Source of the DNA: Clostridiales bacterium
GTDB lineage: Bacteria; Bacillota; Clostridia; Oscillospirales; CAG-272
Direction of reading: 5' to 3'
Length of the DNA stretch: 6,015 nucleotides
Assembly (NCBI GenBank): GCA_018370615.1
Contig: JAGZAC010000111.1
Span: 1 to 6,015, forward strand
Shown here: piece after piece, positions 4,370 to 6,015 of the stretch
How the letters are laid out: every line of letters begins with the position of its first letter
How positions within the stretch are numbered: the first letter of the stretch is position 1
Notes under the pieces: generated by a model
What the model was told of the DNA's origin: nothing
Databases searched by the model: none
What the model saw: the letters and a program-made list of their open reading frames with translations, nothing else
Position numbers and translations under genes: made by a program

Positions 4370-6015
4370 ATGACAAACAACAAATATGTTCTTTCATGGA
4401 TCGATGAAATGGCTGCCATGACACAGCCGGACAAAATTGTCTGGATCGATGGTACCGAAGAACAGGCAGAAGCTCTGCGTGCAGAAGCCTGCTCCACCGG
4501 AGAAATGATTAAACTCAACCAGGAAAAGCTTCCTGGCTGCTACCTGCACCGCACTGCTGTCAACGACGTAGCGCGCGTGGAAGGACGCACATATATTTGC
4601 ACACCTACCAAAGAGGAGGCTGGAAACATCAACAACTGGATGGATCCACAGGAGATGTACGCAAAGCTGAAAAAGCTGTACACCGGCGCCATGAAAGGCA
4701 GAACCATGTACGTAATTCCCTACTCCATGGGTGTTGTGGGCAGTGAATTCGCAAAATATGGAATCGAACTGACTGATTCTATCTACGTTGTGCTGAACAT
4801 GCTCATTATGACCAGGGTTGGAACCAGCGTGCTGGAAGCCCTTGGTGACAGTCCTGACTATGTCAAGGGTCTCCACGCAAAGGCAGATCTGGATGAGGAA
4901 AACCGTTATATCGTACATTTCCCCCAGGATAATACCATCATGTCTGTAAATTCCGGTTATGGCGGAAACGTGCTCCTTGGCAAAAAGTGCTTTGCACTGC
5001 GTATCGCTTCCTATCTGGGCCGTAAAGAGGGCTGGATGGCTGAGCACATGCTCATTCTGGGCGTAGAATATCCCAACGGCGAAGTGCGCTATATCAGCGC
5101 CGCCTTCCCTTCTGCCTGCGGAAAGACCAACCTGGCTATGCTGATTCCTCCGGAAGTCTTCCGCAAAAAGGGATACAAGGTTTGGTGTGTAGGCGACGAT
5201 ATTGCCTGGCTGCGTGTGGGCAAGGACGGCCGCCTATGGGCCATCAACCCGGAAAACGGCTTCTTTGGTGTTGCCCCCGGAACCAACGAGCATTCCAACT
5301 ACAATGCCCTTGCTACTACCCGTAAAGACACAATCTTCACCAATGTTTGCCATAATTTGGACGATAATACTGTATGGTGGGAAGGCCTGGATGACAACCC
5401 GCCGAAAAACGCCCTCAACTGGCGCGGTGAAAAATGGGATTATACCAAGTATGACAAAAACGATAAGGTGGGAACCAGCGGCGCACATCCCAACTCCCGC
5501 TTTACCGCGAAGGCTATTAACTGCCCCTGCATCTCCCCTGAGTTCAACAATCCCGCCGGCGTTCCCATTGATGCAATCGTCTTCGGCGGCAGACGTGCAA
5601 AAACGGCTCCCCTGGTGTACCAGTCCTTTAACTGGCAGCACGGTACATTCGTGGGTTCCATCATGGCTTCCGAGACAACTGCTGCTGCTGCAGGTGCGGT
5701 AGGTGTAGTTCGTCGCGACCCCATGGCGATGCGTCCGTTTGCAGGCTACAACATGGGCGACTACTTCAAGCACTGGCTGGATATGGGCAAGAAAATTCCC
5801 AATCCTCCGAAAATATTCCACGTAAACTGGTTCAGAACGGACGACGAAGGCCACTTTATATGGCCCGGATTTGGAGATAACATGCGCGTTCTCCTCTGGC
5901 TCCTGGATCGCTGCACCGGCGCTGCAGATGCGGTTGAGACTCCGATCGGTTATGTGCCCAAAGCGGAAGACATCAACATCGAAGGCCTGGACATCGACAT
6001 TGATGTAATTCGTGA
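4370..6015 (+). CDS. pckG: Phosphoenolpyruvate carboxykinase (GTP), 3' end beyond the window
   Basis: This cytoplasmic enzyme interconverts oxaloacetate plus GTP with phosphoenolpyruvate, CO2 and GDP. It serves gluconeogenesis or, in fermenters, carboxylation of PEP. The window holds 548 codons of an expected ~600, so only the C-terminal end is missing. The GTP class is clear from AFPSACGKTN (245-254), the P-loop with reactive Cys250, and VGDDIAWL (274-281) with metal-binding Asp277. Others are LGKKCFALRIAS (203-214) and AEHMLILG (224-231), giving metal ligands Lys206 and His226. ARVEGRT (68-74) holds the substrate Arg69, GAHPNSRF (371-378) contacts nucleotide and substrate, and ASETTAAAAG (433-442) is the mobile lid. 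ATG 4370 follows AAAGGAG by nine bases. No frameshift is seen. It diverges from lexA and has its own promoter. Many Clostridia use the unrelated ATP-dependent enzyme instead. Confidence 0.96.
   Translation, partial: MTNNKYVLSWIDEMAAMTQPDKIVWIDGTEEQAEALRAEACSTGEMIKLNQEKLPGCYLHRTAVNDVARVEGRTYICTPTKEEAGNINNWMDPQEMYAKLKKLYTGAMKGRTMYVIPYSMGVVGSEFAKYGIELTDSIYVVLNMLIMTRVGTSVLEALGDSPDYVKGLHAKADLDEENRYIVHFPQDNTIMSVNSGYGGNVLLGKKCFALRIASYLGRKEGWMAEHMLILGVEYPNGEVRYISAAFPSACGKTNLAMLIPPEVFRKKGYKVWCVGDDIAWLRVGKDGRLWAINPENGFFGVAPGTNEHSNYNALATTRKDTIFTNVCHNLDDNTVWWEGLDDNPPKNALNWRGEKWDYTKYDKNDKVGTSGAHPNSRFTAKAINCPCISPEFNNPAGVPIDAIVFGGRRAKTAPLVYQSFNWQHGTFVGSIMASETTAAAAGAVGVVRRDPMAMRPFAGYNMGDYFKHWLDMGKKIPNPPKIFHVNWFRTDDEGHFIWPGFGDNMRVLLWLLDRCTGAADAVETPIGYVPKAEDINIEGLDIDIDVIR

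Noticed and set aside
4394..5047. Long minus-strand open frames opposite pckG (also 5234-5854) and plus-strand frames opposite lexA (3311-3853).
   Set aside because: They are shadows of strongly conserved genes on the other strand and show no recognisable domains or start signals.
1..6015. A mobile element, CRISPR array or phage-related system.
   Set aside because: No transposase or integrase sequence, no regularly spaced repeat array and no terminal inverted repeats were found on either strand.

Overview
The window looks like a stretch of chromosome from a low-to-moderate GC Gram-positive bacterium, most likely a gut-type member of the Clostridia. The grounds are strong purine-rich Shine-Dalgarno sites, sigma-A-type promoters (one TTGACA-17-TATAAA, two with TGN-extended -10 elements), a Firmicutes-style LexA, and AT-rich intergenic DNA around coding regions of balanced composition. 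This placement is an inference from sequence style; no database search was possible.

Layout. Positions 1-135 are AT-rich and hold no gene. Positions 136-837 (+) are the C-terminal half of an adenylosuccinate synthetase (PurA) homologue. It has no N-terminal half and no credible start, so I call it a 5'-truncated pseudogene. A complete LysR-family regulator follows at 879-1748 (+) and ends at a strong stem-loop. Next is a near-consensus promoter and a complete family GH4 alpha-galactosidase, melA (1901-3220, +). It converges on lexA (3266-3862, -), and the two share one bidirectional intrinsic terminator in a 45-bp gap. A 507-bp intergenic region separates lexA from the divergent pckG (GTP-type phosphoenolpyruvate carboxykinase, 4370 to the window edge, +). 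This spacer holds promoters for both genes, a predicted long lexA leader, and several small repeats and dyads.

How the genes fit together. There is no multi-gene operon here: each intact gene appears to have its own promoter. MelA would hydrolyse intracellular alpha-galactosides such as melibiose, but no sugar transporter is visible nearby. The LysR protein lies upstream of melA on the same strand and might regulate it (a T-N11-A dyad sits before the melA promoter) or might be left over from regulating the truncated purA-like gene. LexA is the SOS repressor with all autocleavage residues. PckG links oxaloacetate and phosphoenolpyruvate.

I found no clear previously undescribed system. The most interesting points are the truncated, divergent PurA paralogue, the clustered ATTTGCA motifs in the lexA-pckG spacer, the long lexA leader without a recognisable Cheo box, and the GTP-dependent rather than ATP-dependent class of the PEP carboxykinase.
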